The position numbers and the translations under genes were made by a program. Shown here piece after piece: positions 44,391 through 52,236 of a stretch of DNA of 64,000 nucleotides. Origin of the DNA: Xiamenia xianingshaonis. GTDB taxonomy: Bacteria; Actinomycetota; Coriobacteriia; Coriobacteriales; Eggerthellaceae. Positions within the stretch are counted from its first letter, which is position 1. Each line of letters starts with the position of its first letter. The notes under the pieces are model-generated. The model saw only the letters and a list, made by a program, of their open reading frames with translations, was not told the DNA's origin and did no database searches. The stretch is from assembly GCF_017945865.1 (NCBI RefSeq), contig NZ_CP072829.1:1984001-2048000 (forward strand). Direction: 5' to 3'.

Positions 44391-44467
44391 GCGCCATTAC
44401 CTCAGCTGGATAGAGGGACTGACTACGAATCAGTACGTCGGGGGTTCGAATCCCTCATGGCGCACCA
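44391..44467 (+). tRNA. tRNA-Arg (anticodon ACG)
   Basis: The acceptor stem GCGCCAT pairs with ATGGCGC, followed by A and an encoded CCA. The D arm is CCTC/GAGG, and the anticodon stem ACTGA/TCAGT encloses loop CTACGAA with anticodon ACG. The T arm GGGGG-TTCGAAT-CCCTC has one G-U pair. It reads CGN arginine codons via inosine. Its 3' end is duplicated 207 bases downstream. Confidence 0.95.
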
Positions 44468-44566
44468 CTTGAGTACACAACGGGCCAACTTGGTCCGTTT
44501 TTGCTATGCGGTCCAAGTTGGCTCGAAGGCCGCCATGAGGGAAGAGAACCCGTGAGGGGAATTCGC
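44447..44566 (+). repeat. Direct repeat including the tRNA-Arg 3' end, copy 1
   Basis: The repeat begins with CGAATCCCTCATGGCGCACC inside the tRNA and continues through GTACACAACGG, a hairpin with TTTTT, GCCGCCATGAGGGAAGAG and CCCGTGAGGGGAATT. The same order recurs at 44654 with scattered differences. The embedded hairpin near 44479-44503 is the tRNA terminator. Confidence 0.88.
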
Positions 44567-44812
44567 GTCAAGAAAACGCGAAGCGTTTTTAGCGAATTCG
44601 GCCGAGGAGCCGAAGGCGACGAGGCCCCGCGATCTTCCGCCAGGAAGATCGCACGAATCCCTCATGGCGCACCATTTAAGTACACAACGGACCTTTTGGT
44701 CCGTTTTTGTTATGCGGTCCAAGTTGCTCTTGATGGCCGCCATGAGGGAAGAGAACCCGTGAGGGGAATTTCGCGAAGGCGAAAAACAGGCAGAGAGACA
44801 AAAGGAGCTCGC
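44468..44812. other. Structured non-coding region between tRNA-Arg and dtd
   Basis: No gene is supported. Hairpins noted are two terminator-like stems with T5 (near 44479-44503 and 44686-44708), a nested palindrome GAATTCGC ... AAAACGC-GAA-GCGTTTT ... GCGAATTC at 44559-44599, and a perfect GCGATCTTCC-GCCA-GGAAGATCGC stem at 44629-44652. Confidence 0.6.
44654..44774 (+). repeat. Direct repeat including the tRNA-Arg 3' end, copy 2
   Basis: The 21 bases from CGAATCCC to the CCA-like end are identical to the tRNA 3' end; the rest diverges slightly (for example CTTGAG to TTTAAG). The offset from copy 1 is 207 bases. This layout is typical of an attachment-site duplication or of a local tandem duplication. 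Confidence 0.85.
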
Positions 44813-45259
44813 ATGCGCGCCGTCGTTCAACGCGTCACGAAAGCCCAGGTAGACATCGCGGGAGAAACCGTCGGATCCATCGGGCGCGGCCTGTTGATCC
44901 TGCTTGGCGTCGGCCACGAGGACACCGAAGCCCAAGCCGACAAGCTGTGGGGCAAAATCTCGCGCCTGCGCATCTTCGAAGACGCCGACGGGAAGACGAA
45001 CCTATCGCTCGCCAACGTGCAGGGCGAGGTGCTGGTCGTGTCGCAGTTCACCCTGTACGCGAACTGCAAGAAAGGCAACCGTCCCTCGTTTACGGAAGCC
45101 GGAGCCCCCGACGAGGCGAACCGGCTGTATGAATACTTCGTTGACCTGGCCCGACGCGATGTGCCGCACGTCGACACCGGTCGTTTTGCCGCCTACATGG
45201 ACGTGAGCCTGTCAAACGACGGCCCCTTCACCATCGTGCTGGACACCGACGCGCTGTAA
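44813..45259 (+). CDS. dtd: D-aminoacyl-tRNA deacylase
   Basis: The 148-residue protein matches DTD in full length: [18 protein letters not shown] at the start, [19 protein letters not shown] near residues 77-95, and the [12 protein letters not shown] motif at the end (the Gly-Pro motif and SQFT form the active site). It removes D-amino acids from mischarged tRNA. The ATG at 44813 has AAAGGAG upstream. Upstream readthrough from the tRNA region is possible, though two terminator-like hairpins intervene. Confidence 0.95.
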   Translation: MRAVVQRVTKAQVDIAGETVGSIGRGLLILLGVGHEDTEAQADKLWGKISRLRIFEDADGKTNLSLANVQGEVLVVSQFTLYANCKKGNRPSFTEAGAPDEANRLYEYFVDLARRDVPHVDTGRFAAYMDVSLSNDGPFTIVLDTDAL

Positions 45260-45735
45260 AGCGCCCGTCGCACCCGCAAGGCAGATCCCTCTCGCCCGTC
45301 GGCTTTCGCCTGTCCGCCACGAGGCAGTTTCCAGGCCGCAGCCCTTGCAAGGCCCTGCATTTTGTGAAAATATTGTGTGTTGGAGACTATACTGCCCATT
45401 TTTGAAGGCTTTTGCATCATTTTCTCTTATATCCTCAAGCGAGGATATATATTTTTCCGTATATATACCGCAATTATCTACCCAAAGAGCGCTTCAAACC
45501 GTCTTTTCGCCCGCTCTTTCGCCCTTTTAGGCCAAAATACGCCCACGAAACCGGCAAAATGATGCGCAGACTGGCTAAATCCCTAGTAAAAATCTCCAGT
45601 ACATAAATTCTTCACATTCAAAAGCCATCAAGGAGCGCCCCAAGCGGCCCAAAAGGGCCCGGCCCTCCAAAAAGCGCCCGCCAGGGGATGCGACACCTCA
45701 CCGGGGTCCCGCCTTGGCGCCCCGGCGTCCCGCCC
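45260..45735. other. Convergent intergenic region holding repeat copy C
   Basis: About 475 bases between dtd and the thiamine-precursor ABC genes. The AT-rich middle is copy C of the dispersed element; the flanks are GC-rich and hold no gene. Confidence 0.7.
45361..45617. repeat. Dispersed ~250-bp inverted-repeat element, copy C
   Basis: The left end TTTGTGAAAATATTGTGTG then TTGGAGA mirrors the right end, which on the other strand reads ATGTGAAGAATTTATGTA then CTGGAGAT. The inner pair is TTGCATCATTTTC near 45412 and GCAAAATGATGCGC near 45553. The centre has CCGTATATATACCGC. It is the most AT-rich copy. Confidence 0.85.
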
Positions 45736-46533
45736 CTACCCTAAAAGCGCGATCACCTGCCTTTTGAGGGCCAACGCCTCGCTGCTCAGCACGAAATCGG
45801 CGCGGTCGCTGCGCGGACACGCCACTTCGACCTCGCCCACGATGGTGCTCGGCCGCGCGGCGCCCGGCGTCTGGCTCCCCAGCACCAAAACCCTGTCGGC
45901 CATTGCAACGGCCTCGTCAACGTCGTGCGTGACCAGCATGGCCGACAGGTCAAGCTCCGTCAGCATCGCCAAAAACCACGCTTGCAGGTCTTTGCGCGTC
46001 AAGGCGTCCAAGGCGCTGAACGGCTCGTCGAGGAGCACCACGTTGTTGTCCATAAGGTACGTCCGCAGCAGCGCCGCCCGCTGCCGCATGCCGCCCGAAA
46101 GCTGCGACGGATACAGCCCCTCGGTCCCTTCCAGCCCAAACGTCGCAAAAGACTCCCGAGCCGTCGCGAACGCCCGCTTGCGAGGCACTTTCGCAATGAG
46201 CAGCGGCATCGCGACGTTCTCGAGAATCGTGTGCTGCGGGAGAAGCAAGTCCTTTTGCAGCATGTAGCTTACTTCCCCCGCGCGGCCGGTTATGTCTCGC
46301 CCGTCCAGGAAAATCGAGCCGCCGTCGGGGACCGTCAAACCCGCGACGGCGTGGAACAGCGTCGTCTTACCCGACCCTGAACGGCCCACCAGGCACACCA
46401 GCTCGCCCGCATTGACGGAAAACGACACGTCCTGGCAAATGGCCTCTTCGCCCCATGACAGCACCAGGCGCGAAACCCGCAAACGGGCCTGCGAGGCTTG
46501 GTCCCAGCTCTTGTGCGTATGCGATTCCGTCAT
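45736..46533 (-). CDS. thiZ: ABC transporter ATP-binding protein for a thiamine precursor (ThiZ-like)
   Basis: The 265-residue protein has Walker A GRSGSGKTT at residues 50-58, signature LSGGMRQRAALLR near 145 and Walker B NNVVLLDEPFSALD near 168. This places it in the nitrate/sulfonate/taurine-type importer ATPases. It is the last gene of an operon controlled by a TPP riboswitch, so its substrate should be a thiamine precursor such as hydroxymethylpyrimidine. The ATG at 46533 has GGAGGG upstream. Confidence 0.85.
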   Translation of the reverse strand: MTESHTHKSWDQASQARLRVSRLVLSWGEEAICQDVSFSVNAGELVCLVGRSGSGKTTLFHAVAGLTVPDGGSIFLDGRDITGRAGEVSYMLQKDLLLPQHTILENVAMPLLIAKVPRKRAFATARESFATFGLEGTEGLYPSQLSGGMRQRAALLRTYLMDNNVVLLDEPFSALDALTRKDLQAWFLAMLTELDLSAMLVTHDVDEAVAMADRVLVLGSQTPGAARPSTIVGEVEVACPRSDRADFVLSSEALALKRQVIALLG

Positions 46534-46591
46534 GCGAAAACCCTCCAACCCGGCCGCTCGAACGCCGCTGCCCACGGCGTCTTTTCACGTT

Positions 46592-47686
46592 TTACGCGGT
46601 CGGCAAATACTCGTTCGAAAACCCTGTATTGTCGGGAATCTCTGTCTCTACCAGGCCTTCTTCGTTGAGCCACCGGTAAAACGCGTTCCAGCGCTCGGGG
46701 TCGATGACGCCCCAGGCAGGCGCGTCGGCAACATACTGGTCCGCCAGATACTCCTGGCTCGACAGCGCCAGGTCGCGATCGATCTCCGGCGCCGCTTTAA
46801 GCAGGATGTCCACGGCCTCTTCGGGGTGCGCCATCGCGTATTCATACCCCTTCGCCGTTGCGCGCAGAAACGCTTTCGCCTGGTCAGGCTGCTCGGCAAG
46901 CCACGCATCGTTCGCGATGATGACCGGCGTGTAATAGTCGAACACCGGATTGATGTCGGCGATGGCGAAATAATCGACCGGAAAGCCCTGCACCTGCGCG
47001 TTTTGAAGCGCCCATGCGGCGAAGACCCACACGGAATCGAACTGGTCGGCGCGAAGCCCGCTCACCTCGTCGGTGGAATTGGCCGGAACGAACTCGATCG
47101 TCGCCGGATCGCCGCCGTCGGTGGCCACGATGTTCTCGATAATGGCCCGCTCGATGGGCGCGTCCCACGTGCCGTAGCGCTTCCCCGCCATGCCGGCCGC
47201 GCTTTCGATGCCTTCGCCCTGCCGGCTCATGATGCCGGACGTGTTGTGCTGGATGACGGTCGCAATCGCGGTCACCGGCAGCGGGTCGGCACTGCCGAGA
47301 TAGCCCGCCATGATGTCCTGAAACGCCATGCCTACCTGGGCGTTTTTCGTTCCTACCAGCGCATCTGCGTCGCCGTCGGGCGGCTGCACCAGCAAAACAT
47401 CCAGCCCTTCTTCAGCGTAGAAGCTCTTTTCCAGGGCAACGTAGAGGCCCGTGTGGTTCGTGTTCGGCGTCCAATCGAGCGCGAACGTGATCGGGGCCAA
47501 GCTGCTTTGCGCAGCGGCGGGCGCCCCTTGTCCCTCTTGCGTCGATTGCGCCGACTGCTCGTCGGACGTCCCTTGCGCATCGGACGCCCCCGAAGAGCAG
47601 CCGACGAGCGCCGTGGCCATCGCAGCGGCGGCCGCAACCGCAAACGTCCTGCGCGTCATGAGGCGATTTCTCATTGAATAGGTCAT
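46592..47686 (-). CDS. thiY: NMT1/THI5-like substrate-binding lipoprotein (ThiY-like)
   Basis: The 364-residue protein has a signal with an RR pair (MTRRTFA) and lipobox LVGC, with Cys30 lipidated. After a Ser/Gln linker comes ITFALDWTPNTNHTGLYVAL near residue 60, the hallmark of THI5/NMT1-type proteins that bind pyrimidine precursors of thiamine. FALDWTPN and GDADALVGTKNAQVG are family-typical. It delivers substrate to the permease encoded just upstream. The ATG at 47686 has AGGAG five bases before it. Confidence 0.9.
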   Translation of the reverse strand: MTYSMRNRLMTRRTFAVAAAAAMATALVGCSSGASDAQGTSDEQSAQSTQEGQGAPAAAQSSLAPITFALDWTPNTNHTGLYVALEKSFYAEEGLDVLLVQPPDGDADALVGTKNAQVGMAFQDIMAGYLGSADPLPVTAIATVIQHNTSGIMSRQGEGIESAAGMAGKRYGTWDAPIERAIIENIVATDGGDPATIEFVPANSTDEVSGLRADQFDSVWVFAAWALQNAQVQGFPVDYFAIADINPVFDYYTPVIIANDAWLAEQPDQAKAFLRATAKGYEYAMAHPEEAVDILLKAAPEIDRDLALSSQEYLADQYVADAPAWGVIDPERWNAFYRWLNEEGLVETEIPDNTGFSNEYLPTA

Positions 47687-47694
47687 GGTTTCTC

Positions 47695-48564
47695 CTAAAG
47701 CGAATGCGGTTTTTCGTGCTTCTCGACGCGCTTCCAGGGCATGCATGCGCGTTCAAGAACGCGCACGGCCCCCATGAGCAGCAAAGACAGCGCCGAAATG
47801 ATGAAAATGACCGCAAACATCTGATCGTAACGGTAAGATTTTCGGACTCGCGTCATGTACACGCCCAGCCCCTCGAAGCCGCCAAGCCATTCCGCGACCA
47901 CCGCGCCCACAACCGCATAGGTTGCGCTGATGCGCAGCCCTGCGAAGAACGAGTCGGCCGCCGCCGGCAGCTTCGCAAAGCGAAACATTTGCCACCAGGA
48001 GGCATTCATGGTTCGCATCAGATCGATGACGTCGGGGTCGACCGAACGGAACCCTGAAGCCAGCGACACGGTGATGGGGAAAAACGTCGTGAGCGCGACG
48101 AGCAGCACTTTCGGCAGCATGCCGTACCCGAGCCACAGTACCAAAAGCGGTGCAATGGCAACCGTCGGGATCGTCTGCGAAATGGTCACGAGCGGCGAGA
48201 GGGCCTTGTCAACCACCGCGAAGCGATCCATCGCCATCGCGAGAAGGAAGCCGGCCGCCACGCCGCACGCAAGGCCCGCCAGAGCCTCGCCCAGGGTGAC
48301 CAGCGCATGGCTCGCAAGCAGCGGCGCGTCGTTTACGAGCGTCAAGGCCACGTCGAGCGGGCTTGGCAGCAGAAACGACGGCACCACTTCAAAAGTGCAC
48401 GCCGCCTGCCACGCGACCAGCACGAACAGCACCGTCAACGTCGGAGCCGTCCAACGAAGCAGCGAATCCGGCCGCGCTCCCTTGCGACGAGCGGCTGAAA
48501 GGCCTGCCGAGGCTTCTGCCCGCAAGCGCGCCGGCCCCTCGCCCCGCTTTTCCCGATCAGCCAT
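47695..48564 (-). CDS. thiX: ABC transporter permease for a thiamine precursor (ThiX-like)
   Basis: The 289-residue protein has six hydrophobic segments from about residue 33 and a BPD_transp_1 EAA-like loop (ATTFFPITVSLASGFRSVDP region near 175). It belongs to the SsuC/TauC-like permeases. Its ATG overlaps the stop of the thiamine-binding protein gene (TAATG), so the two are translationally coupled. It is followed 9 bases later by the substrate-binding lipoprotein gene. Confidence 0.88.
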   Translation of the reverse strand: MADREKRGEGPARLRAEASAGLSAARRKGARPDSLLRWTAPTLTVLFVLVAWQAACTFEVVPSFLLPSPLDVALTLVNDAPLLASHALVTLGEALAGLACGVAAGFLLAMAMDRFAVVDKALSPLVTISQTIPTVAIAPLLVLWLGYGMLPKVLLVALTTFFPITVSLASGFRSVDPDVIDLMRTMNASWWQMFRFAKLPAAADSFFAGLRISATYAVVGAVVAEWLGGFEGLGVYMTRVRKSYRYDQMFAVIFIISALSLLLMGAVRVLERACMPWKRVEKHEKPHSL

Positions 48565-48890
48565 TATGCTCCCAGGCCAGAGGCGGCGTTCGCGGCGCGG
48601 TACTTCCCTATTTTGCGCTCGGTCGTCAGCGTGATGCCGGCAGGCTTGTACTCGATTTTCGCGTACGTGCAGATTTTTTCGCTCCCGGCCCGCGCAGCAA
48701 TGAGCTGCGCTTGTTTCAGCGCGTCAAGACAGGTGTCGTAATCGCCCTCGATCGTCGTTTCAAAAGGCCCCACGAACGTGTTGACCGGGAGTGACTGCAA
48801 ATACGCGATCACCTCGTCGACGATCCGACACACTTCCTCGTCGGTGGCTGCATCCATCGGCAGCACCTGAATGGCAACGGCACACTCCAT
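48564..48890 (-). CDS. Thiamine-binding-family protein (MTH1187/YkoF-like)
   Basis: The 108-residue protein is a short ferredoxin-like-fold protein of the 'thiamine-binding' family (Pfam PF01910). It begins MECAVAIQVLPMDA and has VNTFVGPFETTIEGDYDTC near residue 37. Such proteins bind thiamine or its pyrimidine part and often sit with HMP importers. It is the first gene behind the TPP riboswitch; the ATG at 48890 follows AAAGGAGG. Confidence 0.85.
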   Translation of the reverse strand: MECAVAIQVLPMDAATDEEVCRIVDEVIAYLQSLPVNTFVGPFETTIEGDYDTCLDALKQAQLIAARAGSEKICTYAKIEYKPAGITLTTERKIGKYRAANAASGLGA

Positions 48891-48914
48891 TGCGCCTCCT
48901 TTCTTCGGGCGGGC

Positions 48915-48946
48915 GCAAAAAAGGCCCGCCACACGTGCGGGACCCT
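48915..48946 (-). terminator. Riboswitch-controlled terminator
   Basis: On the minus strand GGTCCCGC-ACGTGTG-GCGGGCC is followed by TTTTTT. It lies between the TPP aptamer and the first gene, so the switch probably acts by premature transcription termination. Confidence 0.8.
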
Positions 48947-48968
48947 TGAGCGTTGCGATATACGTCAA

Positions 48969-49078
48969 TGTCCCTCCGCTGGCATTACCCAGATCAGGTA
49001 CGGAAATCGTCATGTGACGATTTCTCCGGGTCGAAGGCGGGCCTTCCTCTCAGCCGGACTTGCTCCAGCTCCCCGTAA
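48969..49078 (-). promoter_or_regulatory. TPP riboswitch (THI element)
   Basis: On the minus strand the conserved aptamer core is evident: GGGGAGC then CTGAGAGG, later ACCTGATCTGGGTAATGCC and AGCGGAGGGA. These are the signature segments of the thiamine pyrophosphate aptamer. A variable P3 arm (AAATCGTCACATGACGATTT) lies between them. Confidence 0.95.
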
Positions 49079-49278
49079 AACACCCGGCAATTCTAGCACG
49101 ACCGCCGCACGGCAAAGTCAACGGTTCGGTACAACGAAAAGACCGGCCGCATCTTCGGCGGCAAGCGGCAGGCAGGCGGAAAGGCGGCACAGGCGGCCGA
49201 ACCGGCCTTTGGGGCCTCGCTGGCGCCGTCTGCGCAATGCTGACGGAATCAGTCAACGTTTCTCTCAGCAAACATTTA

Positions 49279-49971
49279 TCACGCAAGCCCCGTGAGCGCC
49301 ACGAAGGCGAACCACAGCGGCGGCACGAGCAGCGCGGGCAGCAGATTCATCACCGGTATGTCCTTGATTTTAAGTATCCCCAGGCCAGAGGCTAGAATCA
49401 TGAAGCCGCCCACAAGCGTGATCTCGGCCATGAGGCCGCCGTCGAGAAGGGGCGCAAGAAAGCCCGCAAGCAGCCATATCGCCCCCTGCCAGCAGAACAG
49501 CACGATGGCCGCAAACGCGATGCCGAAGCCGAACGACGAGGCAAGCACCATCGAGGTGACCAGATCGAGCGTGGCGTTGGTGAGCAGGTAAGTCTCGTCG
49601 CCGTAGAGCGCGCTGTTGATAGGGCCGAGTATGGACAGCGCCCCGATGCAGAAGATCATGATGGCGGTGGACAGCCCCTGGGCCAGACCGCCGCCGTCCT
49701 TAGAGCGCTTGGTGACGAAGCGGTTGAAGCGGCCGCTGATGTCGATGGCGGTGCCGACAACGCCGCCGATGGCGAGGCTCGCGATGAAAAGCACCGGGTA
49801 GATGCTCTGCGCCATGCTCGTCACGATGGCGTTCACGCCGATGCCTACCGCCGCAAGGCCCATCGCCGCATAGAGTATCTCCTGGTAGCGCTCGCCAAGC
49901 CCCCGCCGAGCAAGAGCGCCCACCGCGCTTCCGATGACGATCGTCGTCGTGTTGACCAGTGTGCCGAGCAC
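49279..49971 (-). CDS. DUF554 family membrane protein
   Basis: The 230-residue protein begins MLGTLVNTTTIVIGSAVGAL and has about seven hydrophobic segments, as in the DUF554 family (YdfK-like). GLSTAIMIFCIGALSILGPI near residue 98 is typical. Function is unknown; a transport role is possible. The GTG start at 49971 is preferred because GAGGAGGAG is correctly spaced. It is monocistronic. Confidence 0.88.
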   Translation of the reverse strand: MLGTLVNTTTIVIGSAVGALARRGLGERYQEILYAAMGLAAVGIGVNAIVTSMAQSIYPVLFIASLAIGGVVGTAIDISGRFNRFVTKRSKDGGGLAQGLSTAIMIFCIGALSILGPINSALYGDETYLLTNATLDLVTSMVLASSFGFGIAFAAIVLFCWQGAIWLLAGFLAPLLDGGLMAEITLVGGFMILASGLGILKIKDIPVMNLLPALLVPPLWFAFVALTGLA

Positions 49972-50119
49972 GTCATCTCCTCCTCGTTCGCATGCCAGAT
50001 ACCGGGATTATACGCCTGCGCACGGCTGCTCTGCGCCGAGGAAAAACGCCAATCCATTCCGTCAGCGCAAGTCCACCCGACGGCGCCTGGCGGCGTTCGC
50101 CTGGGCAAACGAACGTGGA

Positions 50120-50962
50120 TCAATGGCCGTTTCGCTTTCGGTTTCTCATGTTGACGAGGGCATTTTCCATGCCAAGCGGCACGTAGTCGATGGCGTCAAG
50201 ATCGCTTGGCAAGTAGTCGTACAGGCTTTTCGGCTCGCACGACACGTTTGGCGCGGCGCCTTCCCGCACGACCGCCCGCAGCGCATGCAGCTTCGCCCCG
50301 CGCATGACAAGCTTTCGCTCGTACTCCGATACAGCCAGGTCAACGTCGTCAAAACCCGACGCATCGCTTCGCAGGTCCCTCGTCGAGGCCACTATGTCGT
50401 AGCCGGCGGCTGCAAGCTGCTCTGCCGCGTAGTCGAACAGCGGCTGGCTGTCGGTCTTCAGGTGCAGCACCCCTTTTTCGCCCAGAAGCGGCCGGTACGC
50501 CGCCAAGCGCTCGACCCCGACCACGCGCCGCTGCGTCTCTTTCTTGCGGGGAAAAGGCGTTGGGAAGTTCATGTGCAGGTGCACAATTTCCCCCAGCGCA
50601 AAGAAGCCGGGAAGCATCGCGGCGTCGCCGATGGCGAACACTGCGTTGCGCGGCGCCACGTAACCGTCTTCGGGACGCTTCGCCCGACCCGACGACGCCA
50701 CACCGCCCACCGCCGCATGCTCCGCCGCGAACGAGATGCACATCGGCTCGCAATCGATGCCGACGACAAGCTCGTCGGGGCGAAGTCGAGCTGCGGCCAC
50801 AGTCCACTGGCCCTTGCCGCACCCCAGGTCAACGCGCACGTTTCGGCATCCTGGCAGCAGCGTGCGCCACCGGCCTTTCAGGCTGGCGGGGTCTTGCGCC
50901 AGATAGTCGGCATGCAGCGCCAGGCGCTCGTCGATCAGTTTCGGCTTTCGTACGTGAGGCAT
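50120..50962 (-). CDS. trmB: TrmB-family tRNA (guanine-N7)-methyltransferase, divergent
   Basis: The 280-residue protein has the SAM-binding motif VRVDLGCGKGQW near residues 42-53 and HLHMNFPTPFPRKKETQRR near 150, matching the NFPDPWPKKRH motif of TrmB. TrmB makes m7G46 in tRNAs. The C-terminal 60 residues (KSLYDYLPSDLDAIDYVPLG) are not typical of the family and the protein is longer than most TrmBs. The ATG at 50962 has AAGGA upstream. Confidence 0.8.
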   Translation of the reverse strand: MPHVRKPKLIDERLALHADYLAQDPASLKGRWRTLLPGCRNVRVDLGCGKGQWTVAAARLRPDELVVGIDCEPMCISFAAEHAAVGGVASSGRAKRPEDGYVAPRNAVFAIGDAAMLPGFFALGEIVHLHMNFPTPFPRKKETQRRVVGVERLAAYRPLLGEKGVLHLKTDSQPLFDYAAEQLAAAGYDIVASTRDLRSDASGFDDVDLAVSEYERKLVMRGAKLHALRAVVREGAAPNVSCEPKSLYDYLPSDLDAIDYVPLGMENALVNMRNRKRNGH

Positions 50963-51014
50963 CGCGCGTCGTCCTTCGTGCGGGGGTGTTCGGCCTTTTT
51001 GCCGCACTATCGTA

Positions 51015-51048
51015 CAACGCCCGCCTCCACAGCGGGAAGCGGGCGTTG
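51015..51048 (-). terminator. Hairpin downstream of the aldolase gene
   Basis: CAACGCCCGC at 51015-51024 pairs perfectly with GCGGGCGTTG at 51039-51048, 36 bases beyond the aldolase stop. There is no clear T-run. Confidence 0.6.
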
Positions 51049-51083
51049 CGCAAGCGGTGTTTTCGCAGATGGCTGCGTAAAAC

Positions 51084-52028
51084 TTACAGCGAGAAGTCCT
51101 TCTTGCCCTCGAAGACTTCCAGCGCCTCGGCCACGGACGCGTCGCCGAGCGTGATGGCGCTGATGGCCTTCGTCAGGCGCACGGCCTCGTCCAGCGAGCG
51201 CTGGTGGATGTTGCGGCCGGTCGCGTTGCCGCAGGCGCCGCCGGTGTGGATCTGGTTGTACAGCTGCGTCAGGAACGTCTCGGCGTCAACCGTCGAGCCG
51301 CCGGCGCACACGAGGCCGGTGCGGCCAGCCGCCATGGAGGCGACCTTCAGGGCCTCGAACGGCGTGCGGGTGTCGTCGCCCTCGGGCTTCGGCGGGTTCA
51401 CCTTCACGAAGTCGGCGCCCAGGCACAGGGCCACGCCAGCCGCGCCGGCGATCAGGTCCGGGTCCTTCTCGGCGGTGACGGCCTTGCCGCGCGGGTAGAT
51501 CCACAGCACCACCAGCAGGCCGTTCGCATGGGCCTGGGCGATCAGTTCGCCAGCCTCGGCCATCATGGTGGCCTCGTATTCGCTGCCCAGGTAGATGGTG
51601 TAGCCCAGGCCCACGATGTTCACGCCGGCTTCGCGCATGGCAAGCACGGTATCCAAATCGTACAGCTGCGGCGAATACGGATCCTCCTGGCTCGTCTTCA
51701 CCAGGTTGGTCTTGGAGTTCATCTTGATGAGGTAGTTGATCTCCGGATAGTCGTTAGCGTACTGCGCAATAAGGCCGCGCTGACCAGCCAGAACGCCGAT
51801 GGTGCCCTGCTTGCCGATCTCGAACAGATGCTGCGGCTCGGCGTCGGCGATGTCGATGCCCTCACCGTAGAAGTCCTTGTTCATGTGCTCAATTTTCTGG
51901 TCGCACGCGAACAACATCAGTCGGCCGGTCTCGCGGGTTGCCTTCAGGTAGTTGTCAATATAGGTGTCACGCATCTCAGGCATGACATCGGCAGGAACCC
52001 TGACCTGGTCACGGGTAATTTTCGGCAT
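51084..52028 (-). CDS. Class I (archaeal/DhnA-type) fructose-bisphosphate aldolase family
   Basis: The 314-residue protein is of the DeoC/FbaB/LacD type: LFACDQKIEHMNKDF near residue 40, GLLVVLWIYPRG near 169 and the Schiff-base Lys in GADFVKVNPPKPEG near 207, with a phosphate-binding GLVCAGGSTVD near 235. It probably cleaves or forms fructose 1,6-bisphosphate in glycolysis/gluconeogenesis; related enzymes of aromatic amino acid synthesis are an alternative. The ATG has AAGGAGG upstream. Monocistronic. Confidence 0.85.
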   Translation of the reverse strand: MPKITRDQVRVPADVMPEMRDTYIDNYLKATRETGRLMLFACDQKIEHMNKDFYGEGIDIADAEPQHLFEIGKQGTIGVLAGQRGLIAQYANDYPEINYLIKMNSKTNLVKTSQEDPYSPQLYDLDTVLAMREAGVNIVGLGYTIYLGSEYEATMMAEAGELIAQAHANGLLVVLWIYPRGKAVTAEKDPDLIAGAAGVALCLGADFVKVNPPKPEGDDTRTPFEALKVASMAAGRTGLVCAGGSTVDAETFLTQLYNQIHTGGACGNATGRNIHQRSLDEAVRLTKAISAITLGDASVAEALEVFEGKKDFSL

Positions 52029-52236
52029 AGCTTCCTCCTTATAGGACAGATGAGAACGCGGCAGAAGACCAAGCGCTTCCGACCGCGCAGTATGAGGACA
52101 ATTCTAACGAAAGTCCGCTTAATCCCCGTAGATTTCATGGAAAAAGCGGGGACTGCACTTGCACCCTTCCAAAAGAAGCGCTGACCGGTTCCGCCGGCCT
52201 GGTTCCGCGGGCAAAGCCAAGCCTTCCGACACCTCC

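Noticed and set aside
44501-44812. A 5' extension of dtd through the tRNA repeat region
   Set aside because: The extension runs through terminator-like hairpins and the duplicated tRNA end; the ATG at 44813 has a proper ribosome site and the family-typical N-terminus.
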